Of a DNA stretch of 64,000 bases, positions 1-8,796 are shown piece after piece (within the stretch, counting starts at the first letter, position 1; every line of letters starts with the position of its first letter). The DNA is from Mantamonas sphyraenae (taxonomy: Eukaryota > CRuMs > Mantamonadidae), in assembly GCA_026936335.1 (NCBI GenBank), contig JAPMXV010000035.1:186001-250000 (forward strand), read 5' to 3'. Made by a program: the position numbers and the translations under genes. Under the pieces are notes generated by a model. It did not search any database. It saw nothing but the letters and a program-made list of their open reading frames with translations, and was not told the origin of the DNA.

Positions 1-320
1 CCTGGGGAGTGGGCAAGAGTGTCAGGAGATATCAGGCAGGGACGACGCAGGAGCGACGGGATGGATGGAGGGCACAGGAGAGGGAGAGGGAGAGAAAACG
101 AACCGTAGCGTGTGACGAAATCAATGCAGAGGGGAATGATAGGCGGCGGCTCGGACCAGTAGGCGAGGGCTGTGCCAAACACAGCCGCCTTTTTGGATTT
201 GAAGAGCTTCTTGAGCATGGCCGCTGTAAGGAAAGGGGTTGTTCGGGTGGAAAGGGAGAAACGATTGGGTGGAGTGGCGTCGGCGTCGAGGGAGGCAGTG
301 GAAGCAGTGGGGCCGAGGGC
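1..320. other. No recognisable gene
   Basis: Both strands are open for stretches here because the DNA is GC-rich, but the translations are low-complexity (Arg/Gly/Pro/Ser-rich) and resemble no family I know. It most likely holds the 5' leader and promoter of the LSm10-like gene that starts at 321, plus flanking DNA of a gene outside the window. Confidence 0.4.
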
Positions 321-845
321 ATGTCGAGCAGCAGCAAGATGCGGCGAGGGAAACAGCGACGGGATCCGATGCCACGTTCGCTGGGCTACCTGCTGAAGGA
401 GCTTGTGGACACGGCGGTGGAGATGGAGATGGTGAACGACACGTGGGTGCAGGGCACGCTGCGGGATGTGGATGACAACCTCAAGTAAGCGCGGGTGGGG
501 TGGCAGGAAGAGGGAGAAGAGGAGACCACAGGACGAATACTGACACGGACGGCGCATGGATTGCGGAACTGTAGCATGATTATGGTGGACGCAAAGCTAA
601 AGAGGAGGTGGAAAAAGGCGGAGGAGCTGGATGTGTTGTTTATCAAAGGGGCTCGCGTACGTATGGTGCACGTACCGGACAGTGTGGACGCAGTGGGGCT
701 GATGGACGCACGTTTGGAGCGGCTGGAGCGAGCGAGGGCGGCATTTTCAAAGCAGAAGAAGCGGGACGGAGGCAAGGAAGAGCGGATCAAGCTGCCAAAG
801 CTGGAACCGTTGCGTGGCGTGCTGATTCCAAGGGGAGACTCGTGA
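321..845 (+). CDS. LSM10: Sm-like protein, LSm10-like
   Basis: Exons 321-484 and 575-845 join to give 144 residues; the intron runs from GTAAGC to GTAG, and the junction restores the Sm1 motif (VDDNLN followed by MIMVDAKL). The Sm2 part reads LFIKGARVRMVHVPDSVD, close to the LFVTGRNVRYVHIPDDV signature of LSm10, the SmD1-related subunit of the U7 snRNP ring used in histone mRNA 3'-end formation. The C-terminal tail is basic, with no RG repeats of the SmD1 type, which favours LSm10 over SmD1. The start at 321 gives a Ser/Lys/Arg-rich leader of about 18 residues; ATG 351 is an alternative. PNO1 follows only 75 bp downstream on the same strand. Membership of the Sm fold is clear; the LSm10 assignment rests on the Sm2 motif. 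Confidence 0.75.
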
Positions 846-920
846 GGCGAGGACGAGGGGCTGGGGGAAGGGGCAAGGGGAATGTAGTCAACGAATGGAG
901 AAATGAGGAAGTGATTGCGC

Positions 921-1861
921 ATGCAGAAGCACAGCAAAAAGCAAAGTCGTCCGTCCGTCGAAGAGATGCAGGTTGACGACGAAGACGTGGTTGTGATCGA
1001 ACAAGAGGAGCTGGAGGAGGAGGAGTACGACGTGGACGAAGTGGAGGAGGAGGACGCGCTGGACGTGGAGGAGTCGTCATCGTCTTCGTCACGCAAGGGG
1101 AAGAAGAAGCCCAAGTTTGGGAAGCTGAGTGCGAAGGAGCTGGCTGGGGCGATTGAAGGACGGCGGATTTCGATCCCCCCTCATCGATACACGCCTCTGC
1201 ATGACGCATGGGATGACATCTGTGACGTGCTTGTGGACGAGTTGGGACTGGACGCGCGCGTAAACACACGGACGCGTGTGGTGGAGCTGAAGACGAACGA
1301 GTACACGGAGGAGGCAAATGCGCTGCAGCTGGGTCAGGACTTTGTGCGTGCGTTCTTGCTGGGGTTTGAGCTGGACGACGCAGTGGCGTTGACACGCATG
1401 GACGATCTGTACATCGACACCTTTGAGTTTAAGGACGGTGAGTTTGCGTGTGCAGAGCGGCAAGGGGCGCCGGTGTTGCATGTGTGGGGGGGGGTCCCCA
1501 CGGATTTTTCAGCAGCGCCCGGCGAGTGGTTTTTCCGGGAAGAGGCTTAGGGGAGAGTGGCTGACACGGATGGACGGAATGGGATGGGGTGTGTGTGTGG
1601 TGTGCAGTGAAAATCATCAGCGGAGACAACCTGAGCCGAGCGATTGCGCGTGTGGTGGGCAAGGACGGACAGACGTTGTACACGATTGAAAACACAACGC
1701 GTACGCGTATTGTGGTGGCAGGGAGCAAGGTGAGCATCCTGGGATCGTATGCAAACATTGCCATTGCACGCGGTGCAATCTCAGACCTGATCATGGGCTC
1801 GCCTGCAGGCAAGGTGTATAGCAAACTGCGCACGATTTCGTCGCGGCTGAACGAGTCGTAG
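921..1861 (+). CDS. PNO1: RNA-binding protein PNO1/Dim2, 40S ribosome assembly factor
   Basis: Exons 921-1437 and 1608-1861 join in phase 1 to give 256 residues, close to the usual length of about 250. PNO1 is a KH-domain factor needed for late pre-40S maturation; it binds near the 3' end of 18S rRNA and works with Nob1 and Dim1. The N-terminal third is an acidic, Ser-rich tail. After the intron the KH core follows as KIISGDNLSRAIARVVGKDG, then TIENTTRTRIVV, the hallmark of this family. The intron begins GTGAGT and ends GTGCAG. The ATG at 921 is the first in frame. Neighbouring genes also concern RNA (LSm10-like, RRP42), but spacing gives no evidence of co-transcription. Confidence 0.93.
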
Positions 1862-2208
1862 TTGCGCAAAACGAGATGGGAGAGCAAGATGGGTGGAACG
1901 GAGAGTGGCTGGCTGTTGAGTGGATGTGAATGAAATTGGGTGTGCGAATGGCACACAGGCAGGAAAAGGCGTCCCTTGGCGCAGGATCCCTTGACGACGA
2001 CAGTGATCGTGGATGGCAGGAAGTGATGCAGAGGATGGGTTGAAGGGGTGTCATTGGGATTGGAAATTGTGGCCAAGCAACGCCCGGGGTTGCTCCAGCG
2101 GGGCGTCGCTCAGGTTTGCGTGGGGTTTGTGTGTGGAGAATCGAGCAAGCTGAAAGCTGTACAGAAAGCGTGCACAGACACACAAGGACTGCGGGAGTGC
2201 GCGCAGAG

Positions 2209-2778
2209 TCAACGCAGACGCGTGTTGCTGTACTGCACAGTGGTGGATGACACTGTGGCGGTGTCGTCGGCGGCAGAGGCGGGTTCGGAGGCAGCCGCCG
2301 AAAAGTTGGGCGGAGGCATGGAACGCTTGGTCAGCTGGTTGCCACGGCGGTTGGCCAGGGCGTAGCGCACTGACTGCAGCACATAGTAGATGATCACCAG
2401 GATGATGATGAGGGGCAGACTCAGCAGGAGGAAGGCGGCAAAGGAGAGGCCCGTGAGAACGACGGGGACGATCTGCGTGCAAGTTTGCAAGTGGGTGTGC
2501 GGGTCCAGCTGTGAGCAGGAGGAGAGGGGCATTGGGGAAACGAGCAGCGGGAAACAAGGGAATGTGCGGCACAGGTTGGCGGGAGTGTGATGCAGGACGA
2601 CAAAAGTTACCATGATGGGAAGGGCAATGGCGAGAAAGACGAGCCAATGCCAGTTGCGGGAGGCGAGGCCGGAAAGGTAGTTGAGGGTGGGTCGCTTGTG
2701 GACCTCGGCGACGACAAAGTCGAGGTAGGTGGTGATGCGGATGACCAGGCGTGAGAGCTGGTCGAGGACGTTTGCCAT
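2209..2778 (-). CDS. Small hydrophobic-hairpin membrane protein, left copy
   Basis: Two exons on the minus strand (2611-2778, then 2209-2472) give 143 residues; the 138-nt intron starts GTAACT and ends CGCAG in phase 0. An amphipathic N-terminus of about 35 residues is followed by two nearly continuous hydrophobic segments (around WHWLVFLAIALPIM and GLSFAAFLLLSLPLIIILVI) and a polar Ser/Ala/Thr-rich tail of about 45 residues. This layout suggests a membrane hairpin, loosely like lipid-droplet proteins of the promethin/LDAF1 or oleosin type, but I see no diagnostic motif. The protein is identical to the copy at 6617-7184. Function is unknown. Confidence 0.75.
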   Translation of the reverse strand: MANVLDQLSRLVIRITTYLDFVVAEVHKRPTLNYLSGLASRNWHWLVFLAIALPIMVTFVVLHHTPANLCRTFPCFPLLVSPMPLSSCSQLDPHTHLQTCTQIVPVVLTGLSFAAFLLLSLPLIIILVIIYYVLQSVRYALANRRGNQLTKRSMPPPNFSAAASEPASAADDTATVSSTTVQYSNTRLR

Positions 2779-2958
2779 GGTGAAGTGGGGGTGGGTTTTG
2801 GTTGGTGCAGATGGAGAGCTTGGATGGATAGCAGGGGGAAGTATATGGAAGGAGATGGATTGGATGGGTGGATGGAAGAGGGAGTTGTAGAGAGAGGGAT
2901 GCGATTCGGGAGCAAAAAAAGAGAGAAGGGAGAACGGGCAAAAAAGAAAAAGAAGCAC

Positions 2959-3030
2959 TCCCGACGTGGGGCTCGAACCCACGACCCTGAGATTAAGAGT
3001 CTCATGCTCTACCGACTGAGCTAGCCAGGA
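2959..3030 (-). tRNA. tRNA-Lys (anticodon CTT), left-arm copy
   Basis: The 72-nt minus-strand sequence folds as a full cloverleaf: acceptor TCCTGGC pairs with GTCGGGA (two G-U pairs), the D arm is GCTCAGTCGGTAGAGC, the anticodon loop is ACTCTTAAT, and the T arm is GTGGGTTCGAGCCCCAC. No intron is present. Internal A and B boxes (TAGCTCAGTCGG, GGTTCGAGCCC) are intact. Two further copies with the same mature sequence are at 5874 and 6362. Confidence 0.97.
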
Positions 3031-3338
3031 CGAGTGACCGGTGGTTAACCGGCGCTCTAGATGCGTTCGCGCTTCATCTAAGCATGTCGGAATGGCCGCA
3101 TGTGCGCCGCGGTTCGGGTGGTGGGAAAGCACAGTTGCGACCTGACGGGTGTCAAGGTACGACTTGCAAGGCGCGTGGATGGTGCGGACTCAAGGTGAGT
3201 GGAGGGATGTGGAGTGTGTGTCGACGCAGGGTGCAGTGGGGGTGGGATGGGAGCCGGTGCGGGTGTGAGCGGGGGATGTGTGTTGGGTGTGGGGCTGAGC
3301 GCGGGTCGAAGCAGCTCCTTGGTTTTCCCACTCGCCTG

Positions 3339-4244
3339 ATGTCTGCAGTGTCTGAAGCGGAGAAGGAGTATATTGGAGAGGGTGTGGAGCACAACCATAG
3401 GAATGACGGGAGGCAGCGGACAGACTTTCGGCCGATGGTTGTGCAGACGAGCGTGATTGCACAAGCCAATGGCAGTGCAAACGTCCAGCTGGGAGAATCC
3501 ACACAGGTTCTGGTCACTGTCAAAGCAGAGATTGGCATGCCAGACGAAAGCGAGCCATCACACGGCCGTATCGAGTTCCATGTGGACTGTTCACCGAGTG
3601 CGGCGCCGGAGTTTGAGGGCAAAGGCGGAAACGAGCTGAATGTAGCACTGGCGGGCGCGCTGCAACGCTTCTACGGCAACAACAACGTGTTTGACCGCGC
3701 GCAACTGTCCATTGTACCGGGGCAACAGTGCTGGGTGCTTCATGTGGACGCGCTGGTGCTGGACTACGGAGGCAATCTGCTGGATTGTCTCGGAGTAGCT
3801 GTGTGCGCAGCTCTGCGAACGACAAACGTTCCCAAGATCGATGTAGTGTATGTGGGGGATGACAGCTCCGAGTTTGAGCTGGAGGTGAAGGACGAACAAG
3901 ACCCGAGTGTGCCCAACTTGGACGCAGGGCAGTTGCCTGTGATTGTGTCGTTGTCACAGATCGGCAGCCACTTTGTGGTGGACGTTTCCCTGGAGGAGGA
4001 GCAGTGCGTCACGAGCACATTGGCCGTGGCCATCAACGAGGCCGGCAACGTGTGTGGCATGGAGAAGGGAGGCACAGGCGGCCTGGACGTCTCCAGCATC
4101 CAGCAGATGTTGGAGACAGCCAGCCTTATGGCAAGCACATTGCACACGCAACTCAACGGCGCGTTGGACGCACGAAGGAAACAATTGGACGTGGACGAGC
4201 TTCCTGTGGGTGGCGAGCTGGCCGACTTTTTGTTTGCTCTTTGA
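3339..4244 (+). CDS. RRP42: Exosome complex subunit RRP42 (EXOSC7)
   Basis: A single exon of 301 residues. RRP42 is one of six RNase PH-like proteins that form the structural ring of the RNA exosome, which degrades and trims RNA in nucleus and cytoplasm; the eukaryotic subunit is not itself catalytic. The start MSAVSEAEKEYI and the following RNDGR, VDCSPSAAPEFEGKGG, CWVLHVDALVLDYGGNLLD and the C-terminal RNase PH fold all match EXOSC7 closely along its length. The ATG at 3339 fits the family N-terminus. The first 80 bp of the coding sequence and about 260 bp upstream are copied in reverse at 5974-6314. Its stop lies 17 bp from the stop of the convergent gene at 4262. Confidence 0.95.
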   Translation: MSAVSEAEKEYIGEGVEHNHRNDGRQRTDFRPMVVQTSVIAQANGSANVQLGESTQVLVTVKAEIGMPDESEPSHGRIEFHVDCSPSAAPEFEGKGGNELNVALAGALQRFYGNNNVFDRAQLSIVPGQQCWVLHVDALVLDYGGNLLDCLGVAVCAALRTTNVPKIDVVYVGDDSSEFELEVKDEQDPSVPNLDAGQLPVIVSLSQIGSHFVVDVSLEEEQCVTSTLAVAINEAGNVCGMEKGGTGGLDVSSIQQMLETASLMASTLHTQLNGALDARRKQLDVDELPVGGELADFLFAL

Positions 4245-4261
4245 TTTCAAGGGCTGACCAG

Positions 4262-5584
4262 CTACCAGAATGCAGATGACACGTTTGCATGCGCAAACAC
4301 TTTTCTTCCCGTGTGTGTCGGAGTGTGAGTCTGCGTGGATGCCTCGAGCACAGCTCCCTCTTCGTCCAGAGCCAAATCGATCTGGTCCTGCTGGCGCTTT
4401 GGCGACGGCGTGCCAGTTTTCTTGTGCCCAACACGCTTCTCTTGATCGCTCAGAGAAAGGGTGGAGACGGTGTGGGGTTGGAACACATGGGGTGATGCCT
4501 GGCGTGGCCGTGGGCTCTTCTGCTCAGCTTCCAGATCCAGCAATGCGCCAATGCGGTCCGCATCCTGCACAAACCTGCGACTGACCTTGGGTGAGTTCTC
4601 CATCAGCCACACATCCCCATCGATGCTGCTGCTGCTGCTGCTGCTCTCTTTCAGATGCCGAGGCGTGCGAACGTGCATGGTTGCCTCACGCGCTTCCTCT
4701 TCACTCTGGAACAGACCGACGCTTGACCTGTGTGCATTGGTGTGGCCAAACGAGGGCGTTTTGTCGTCATGTCCACCTCCTCTGTCTTCCACCTCTCGTG
4801 CAATGGCCAGTCCAACCTCTGTCAGATTGTCCGCCTGTTGCACCTCGCGCAGCAGCTCGTTCATCTTGCCCGAAAGCACGTCTGCGCCCAGCTTCTCCAG
4901 GTTGCGTTTCGTGCGCACTTCTCCCCATTCGCCCGTGCTGTACTGCCGCAGTGTGAAGAGGATGTCGTCCTTCTTGCTGCTGCTCCGCCCCACCTGGTCC
5001 TCCTCCTCCAGAAGCTTGCCCAGCACACTGCTGTTTGCGTTGGTGTGTATCACACGTACAGACGAGGTGCGTTTGTGCTCGTGATCCGGATGACGCCACG
5101 CCATAAAGTCGCGTCGAACGACGTCTCGTGCCGTGACCTTGGTCTCCTTGTGTTCCTGGCTGCTCTGGGCGTTGCGGTCTGTGTTGACCCGCTTTTGTCC
5201 CAAGTACTGTAAATTAAGATGTGCTCCTTCTTCGTGCAGCTGTGTGGTTCGCTCGTCACCCACAAGGGGCTCAGGCAGCAAAAGAGATTCGTTGGGCGAC
5301 GAAACCTCCTTGGTGCTCTTTCTAGGGCTTCCCTTGGCTGCGGCCTTGCTGACCACACTGCTGTAAGGCATCCATGTGTGCAGCAGGTGGATAGGAGAGT
5401 CGAACCGTGCCAGGGGAGATGTCTGGGCGGCTGGACTGTGGGCTTTGTGGCTTGTGGACCTCCTGCGCACCCCCTTCCTGCGTCCCGACTGAGGTGTCTT
5501 GGACCTCAAGTGCGACTCGCTTCTGGGAGACTCTTGGCCGTCCAGATACTTCTGAGCCAGTGGCGTGTTCGGCAACAGGGACAT
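4262..5584 (-). CDS. Hypothetical protein, mostly disordered
   Basis: An open frame of 440 residues from the ATG at 5584; the frame stays open upstream to 5863, but that extension looks like leader sequence. I recognise no family. The sequence is rich in Ser, Arg, Lys and Glu, with a short poly-Ser run followed by a partly helical middle (residues about 190-310: VRRDFMAW, LRQYSTGEWGEVRTKRNLEK, EVQQADNLTEVGLAIAREVE). The N-terminus MSLLPNTPLAQKYLDGQ could be a short conserved motif. It lies between the arms of the inverted duplication and is not itself duplicated. Absence of stops over 1.6 kb and a sensible start support a real gene. Confidence 0.6.
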   Translation of the reverse strand: MSLLPNTPLAQKYLDGQESPRSESHLRSKTPQSGRRKGVRRRSTSHKAHSPAAQTSPLARFDSPIHLLHTWMPYSSVVSKAAAKGSPRKSTKEVSSPNESLLLPEPLVGDERTTQLHEEGAHLNLQYLGQKRVNTDRNAQSSQEHKETKVTARDVVRRDFMAWRHPDHEHKRTSSVRVIHTNANSSVLGKLLEEEDQVGRSSSKKDDILFTLRQYSTGEWGEVRTKRNLEKLGADVLSGKMNELLREVQQADNLTEVGLAIAREVEDRGGGHDDKTPSFGHTNAHRSSVGLFQSEEEAREATMHVRTPRHLKESSSSSSSIDGDVWLMENSPKVSRRFVQDADRIGALLDLEAEQKSPRPRQASPHVFQPHTVSTLSLSDQEKRVGHKKTGTPSPKRQQDQIDLALDEEGAVLEASTQTHTPTHTGRKVFAHANVSSAFW

Positions 5585-5829
5585 GGTTGGATGTGCAGAC
5601 GCGCGCAGATGATTCCCGGGCGGTGAAACCAGGAGGGTGACATTGGGATGCAGTGAGTGATTCTCGGGGAAGGTCGGTCGAGAGGGCCTGAGAGTGATAC
5701 GTGTGTCGTGGAACATGGACATCATGCAGTGCTGCTGTGCACACGTTTCCAAGTTCGGGTTGGTCGCAAGGTGTGGCGTGGGAGGATATGAGAGCCACCA
5801 TCTAATCAGTGATTTCCACCGGCAAAATC

Positions 5830-5957
5830 GAAGCGCGAACGCATCTAGAGCGCCGGTTAACACCGGTCACTCGTCCTGGCTAGCTCAGTCGGTAGAGCAT
5901 GAGACTCTTAATCTCAGGGTCGTGGGTTCGAGCCCCACGTCGGGAGTGCTTCTTTTT
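5830..5957 (+). repeat. Extra copy of the tRNA-Lys unit with its leader
   Basis: This 128-bp segment, beginning GAAGCGCGAACGCATCTAGA and ending in the T-rich stretch after the tRNA, is repeated directly at 6317-6445 with one base inserted. It also matches, inverted, the sequence around the left tRNA (2947-3076). It therefore looks like a third tRNA-Lys unit placed at the edge of the right arm. Confidence 0.85.
5874..5945 (+). tRNA. tRNA-Lys (anticodon CTT), middle copy
   Basis: The mature sequence is the same as at 2959-3030 and 6362-6433: a 7-bp acceptor stem, anticodon CTT, intact A and B boxes, no intron. A short T run follows (TTCTTTTTG), suitable for RNA polymerase III termination. It lies 28 bp upstream of the truncated RRP42 fragment, which is on the opposite strand. 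Confidence 0.97.
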
Positions 5958-5973
5958 GCATTTTCTTTTTGTA

Positions 5974-6053
5974 CGCTGCCTCCCGTCATTCCTATGGTTG
6001 TGCTCCACACCCTCTCCAATATACTCCTTCTCCGCTTCAGACACTGCAGACAT
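5974..6053 (-). pseudogene. Truncated 5' fragment of RRP42
   Basis: A reverse-orientation copy of the first 27 codons of RRP42 (MSAVSEAEKEYIGEGVEH through DGRQR), with its upstream flank to about 6314. Past codon 27 the match stops and the frame runs into sequence antisense to the tRNA-Lys at 5874. It has no RNase PH domain left, so it is a fragment carried by the inverted duplication. Because the upstream flank is copied as well, it may still be transcribed. Confidence 0.85.
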
Positions 6054-6361
6054 CAGGCGAGTGGGAAAACCAAGGAGCTGCTTCGACCCGCGCTCAGCCC
6101 CACACCCAACACACATCCCCCGCTCACACCCGCACCGGCTCCCATCCCACCCCCACTGCACCCTGCGTCGACACACACTCCACATCCCTCCACTCATCTT
6201 GAGTCCGCACCATCCACGCGCCTTGCAAGTCGTACCTTGACACCCGTCAGGTCGCAACTGTGCTTTCCCACCACCCGAACCGCGGCGCACATGCGGCCAT
6301 TCCGACCTGCTTAGATGAAGCGCGAACGCATCTAGAGCGCCGGTTAACCACCGGTCACTCG

Positions 6362-6433
6362 TCCTGGCTAGCTCAGTCGGTAGAGCATGAGACTCTTAAT
6401 CTCAGGGTCGTGGGTTCGAGCCCCACGTCGGGA
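6362..6433 (+). tRNA. tRNA-Lys (anticodon CTT), right-arm copy
   Basis: Same 72-nt mature sequence as the other two copies, with intact acceptor, D, anticodon and T arms and internal promoter boxes. It is followed by T runs (CTTCTTTTTC) usable as a polymerase III terminator. The hairpin membrane protein gene begins about 180 bp downstream on the same strand. Confidence 0.97.
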
Positions 6434-6616
6434 GTGCTTCTTTTTCTTTTTTGGCCGTTCTCCCTTCTCTCTTTTTGCTCCCGAATCGCATCCCTCTCTC
6501 TACAACTCCCTCTTCCATCCAACCATCCACCCATCCAACCATCTCCTTCCACTCCTTCCCCTGCTATCCCCCCAAGCTCTCCATCTTCACCAACCAAAAC
6601 CCACCCCCACTTCACC

Positions 6617-7184
6617 ATGGCAAACGTCCTCGACCAGCTCTCACGCCTGGTCATCCGCATCACCACCTACCTCGACTTTGTCGTCGCCGAGGTCCACAAG
6701 CGACCCACCCTCAACTACCTTTCCGGCCTCGCCTCCCGCAACTGGCATTGGCTCGTCTTTCTCGCCATTGCCCTTCCCATCATGGTAACTTTTGTCGTCC
6801 TGCATCACACTCCCGCCAACATGTGCCGCACATTCCCTTGTTTCCCGCTGCTCGTTTCCCCAATGCCCCTCTCCTCCTGCTCACAGCCGGACCCGCACCC
6901 ACTTGCAAACTTGCACGCAGATCGTCCCCGTCGTTCTCACGGGCCTCTCCTTTGCCGCCTTCCTCCTGCTGAGTCTGCCCCTCATCATCATCCTGGTGAT
7001 CATCTACTATGTGCTGCAGTCAGTGCGCTACGCCCTGGCCAACCGCCGTGGCAACCAGCTGACCAAGCGTTCCATGCCTCCGCCCAACTTTTCGGCGGCT
7101 GCCTCCGAACCCGCCTCTGCCGCCGACGACACCGCCACAGTGTCATCCACCACTGTGCAGTACAGCAACACGCGTCTGCGTTGA
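6617..7184 (+). CDS. Small hydrophobic-hairpin membrane protein, right copy
   Basis: Exons 6617-6784 and 6921-7184 give the same 143-residue protein as the minus-strand gene at 2209-2778. The intron here is 136 nt rather than 138 and starts GTAACT. The pyrimidine-rich leader between the tRNA and the ATG differs noticeably between the copies, while the coding parts give the same protein, so the sequence is either under strong constraint or homogenised by gene conversion. See the left copy for domain layout. Confidence 0.78.
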
Positions 7185-7457
7185 CTGTGCGCGCACTCCC
7201 GCAGTCCTTGTGTGTCTGTGCACGCTTTCTGTACAGCTTTCAGCTTGCTCGAATCTCCACACACAAACCCCACGCAAACCTGAGCGACGCCCCGCTGGAG
7301 CAACCCCGGGCGTTGCTTGGCCACAATTTCCAATCCCAATGACACCCCTTCAACCAGAATTCCGCTGGATTCACATCCCTCATCCTCCACACGCTGTTCG
7401 AACGCGTTTTCCGTCTGCTGCGTTTCTTCGGCCATCCAATCCCACCCACCCGCCCTC

Positions 7458-8666
7458 ATGTCCCAAACACGCACCCTTACAGACTATTTCAACTCTGATG
7501 CGTTCAGCGACGTCACTCTTGTGGCTGACTCTCTTCGCGTGCGAGCCCACCGCGTGATTCTCGCCGGCCAGAGTCCTGTGTTTGCGGCAATGTTCACCGT
7601 CGGCATGAAAGAGTCCACCGAAACGGAAGTGCCCATCACCGTCGACGATCCGTCTGCATTTGAACTCATGGTGCGCTTCATGTATGGGGAGGACCTTTCC
7701 GTCACAGGTGACAATCTTGTGGAGCTGTTCAGCATCGCAAACGAATTCCAAGTTCTGCCCCTGCTCGACACGTGCGCCGCCTTTGTTAGCAATCTCAAGA
7801 TCGACGATGGCCAGGGCATTGATTCGATGGACGTCGCCACAGCTCTGAATCTCCTTTCCACTGCCATTGAGCGGGCTCCAAACACCTCTGTGGCTCTCGC
7901 TTGCAGCAAGCTCGTTGCCTCTCATTGGCGGACCATTCGCACCCATGAATCTTTCTTGAACATCCCCAGTGACACAATGGAGGCCATTGTGGCCAGTGGC
8001 ATGGTCATGGACTCTCCTTTCCGCGTGTTTTTGGACACCGTCCGCCACAGCATCTTCAACGTGCTTTCCAGGGACATCTCTGCCCAACAACTCAGCGAAG
8101 CTATGACTTCGGTCACGTCATGGGTTTCCGCAGACGACTCTTCTTCTTCCTCCTCCTCCTCGTCCGCTTCGTCCAAATCAGCTTCCGCCAACGCTCTGCT
8201 GAACACGGATGAGCTCGCCAAACTCAAGGTCTCTCTGTCGCGCATCGCCTCCTTCCTTCCTCTTGAGCGCATGCGCAACGAACAGCTCCTGCGTGTCTGT
8301 GTCAGCGGCCTCGTCGACCGCGAGCGAATGGAAGAAGCCTTTCTTGTCCGCATGTGCGGACAAAAGGCTGTCAAGGAAGCGCTGTCCAGGAGCCTTGCCT
8401 TGGAGCAGAACGGTCCCCCGCTTTTCGAGGTCGAATCGGCCAACTACGGCAATCTCGACGTCACCGAACGGCTGCGAGCACTGGTTCAAACCGCCATCGA
8501 GCACGGCCAAACAGAGTTTCGCATTGTCCAGCGTGGCTACAATGCAATGCTCACCGACCCGCAACCAGGCGTGTACAAGTATTTGACCGTCAGTGTGAAT
8601 CGGGGAGGTGTTGTCGAGACCCAACATTGGGGAGAAAATGATGTGTGCGTCATTGCTCTCGAATGA
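7458..8666 (+). CDS. BTB/POZ domain protein
   Basis: A single exon of 402 residues. Residues 1-115 form a BTB/POZ domain: SDVTLVADSLRVRAHRVILA, then FAAMFTVGMKES and a typical helical pair ending LLDTCAAFV. BTB proteins often act as Cullin-3 adaptors or oligomerise. The middle (about 120-260) is helical and could be a BACK-like region. A Ser-rich linker is followed by a second helical segment and a C-terminal beta-rich part (LRALVQTAIEHGQTEFRIVQ to the end) that I cannot assign; there are no Kelch repeats. The ATG at 7458 places the BTB domain at the very N-terminus. The partner or substrate cannot be told from sequence. Confidence 0.88.
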   Translation: MSQTRTLTDYFNSDAFSDVTLVADSLRVRAHRVILAGQSPVFAAMFTVGMKESTETEVPITVDDPSAFELMVRFMYGEDLSVTGDNLVELFSIANEFQVLPLLDTCAAFVSNLKIDDGQGIDSMDVATALNLLSTAIERAPNTSVALACSKLVASHWRTIRTHESFLNIPSDTMEAIVASGMVMDSPFRVFLDTVRHSIFNVLSRDISAQQLSEAMTSVTSWVSADDSSSSSSSSSASSKSASANALLNTDELAKLKVSLSRIASFLPLERMRNEQLLRVCVSGLVDRERMEEAFLVRMCGQKAVKEALSRSLALEQNGPPLFEVESANYGNLDVTERLRALVQTAIEHGQTEFRIVQRGYNAMLTDPQPGVYKYLTVSVNRGGVVETQHWGENDVCVIALE

Positions 8667-8796
8667 ACCTTTTGTGTTTTTGGTAGCCGCCATGAAAACT
8701 GTCATTGGGCACTGGCCATTGAGTTCTTCTTGTCGCCCGCTTCCCTGTCCACCTTTCATCCTGTCGCCGGCCCAGCCAACCACTCACCACCACAAG

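Larger units (their letters stand above)
2038..3418 (+). repeat. Left arm of a large inverted duplication
   Basis: About 1.38 kb is repeated in inverted orientation at 5974-7355. It includes the hairpin membrane protein gene, one tRNA-Lys and the 5' flank plus first 27 codons of RRP42. The breakpoint on the RRP42 side is sharp: identity ends after AGGCAGCG at 3418. The other end is at about 2038. The arms are nearly identical in coding and tRNA sequence but differ in the leader of the membrane protein gene and by a few bases in its intron. Confidence 0.9.
5974..7355 (-). repeat. Right arm of the large inverted duplication
   Basis: Inverted counterpart of 2038-3418. It starts exactly where the RRP42 fragment stops (CGCTGCC at 5974) and ends at about 7355 beyond the second membrane protein gene. 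The arms are separated by about 2.55 kb holding the rest of RRP42, the hypothetical gene and a tRNA-Lys. Confidence 0.9.

Noticed and set aside
2038-7355. A transposon or viral terminal inverted repeat
   Set aside because: The arms contain host genes and tRNAs, there is no transposase, integrase or target-site duplication, and the interior holds exosome subunit RRP42.
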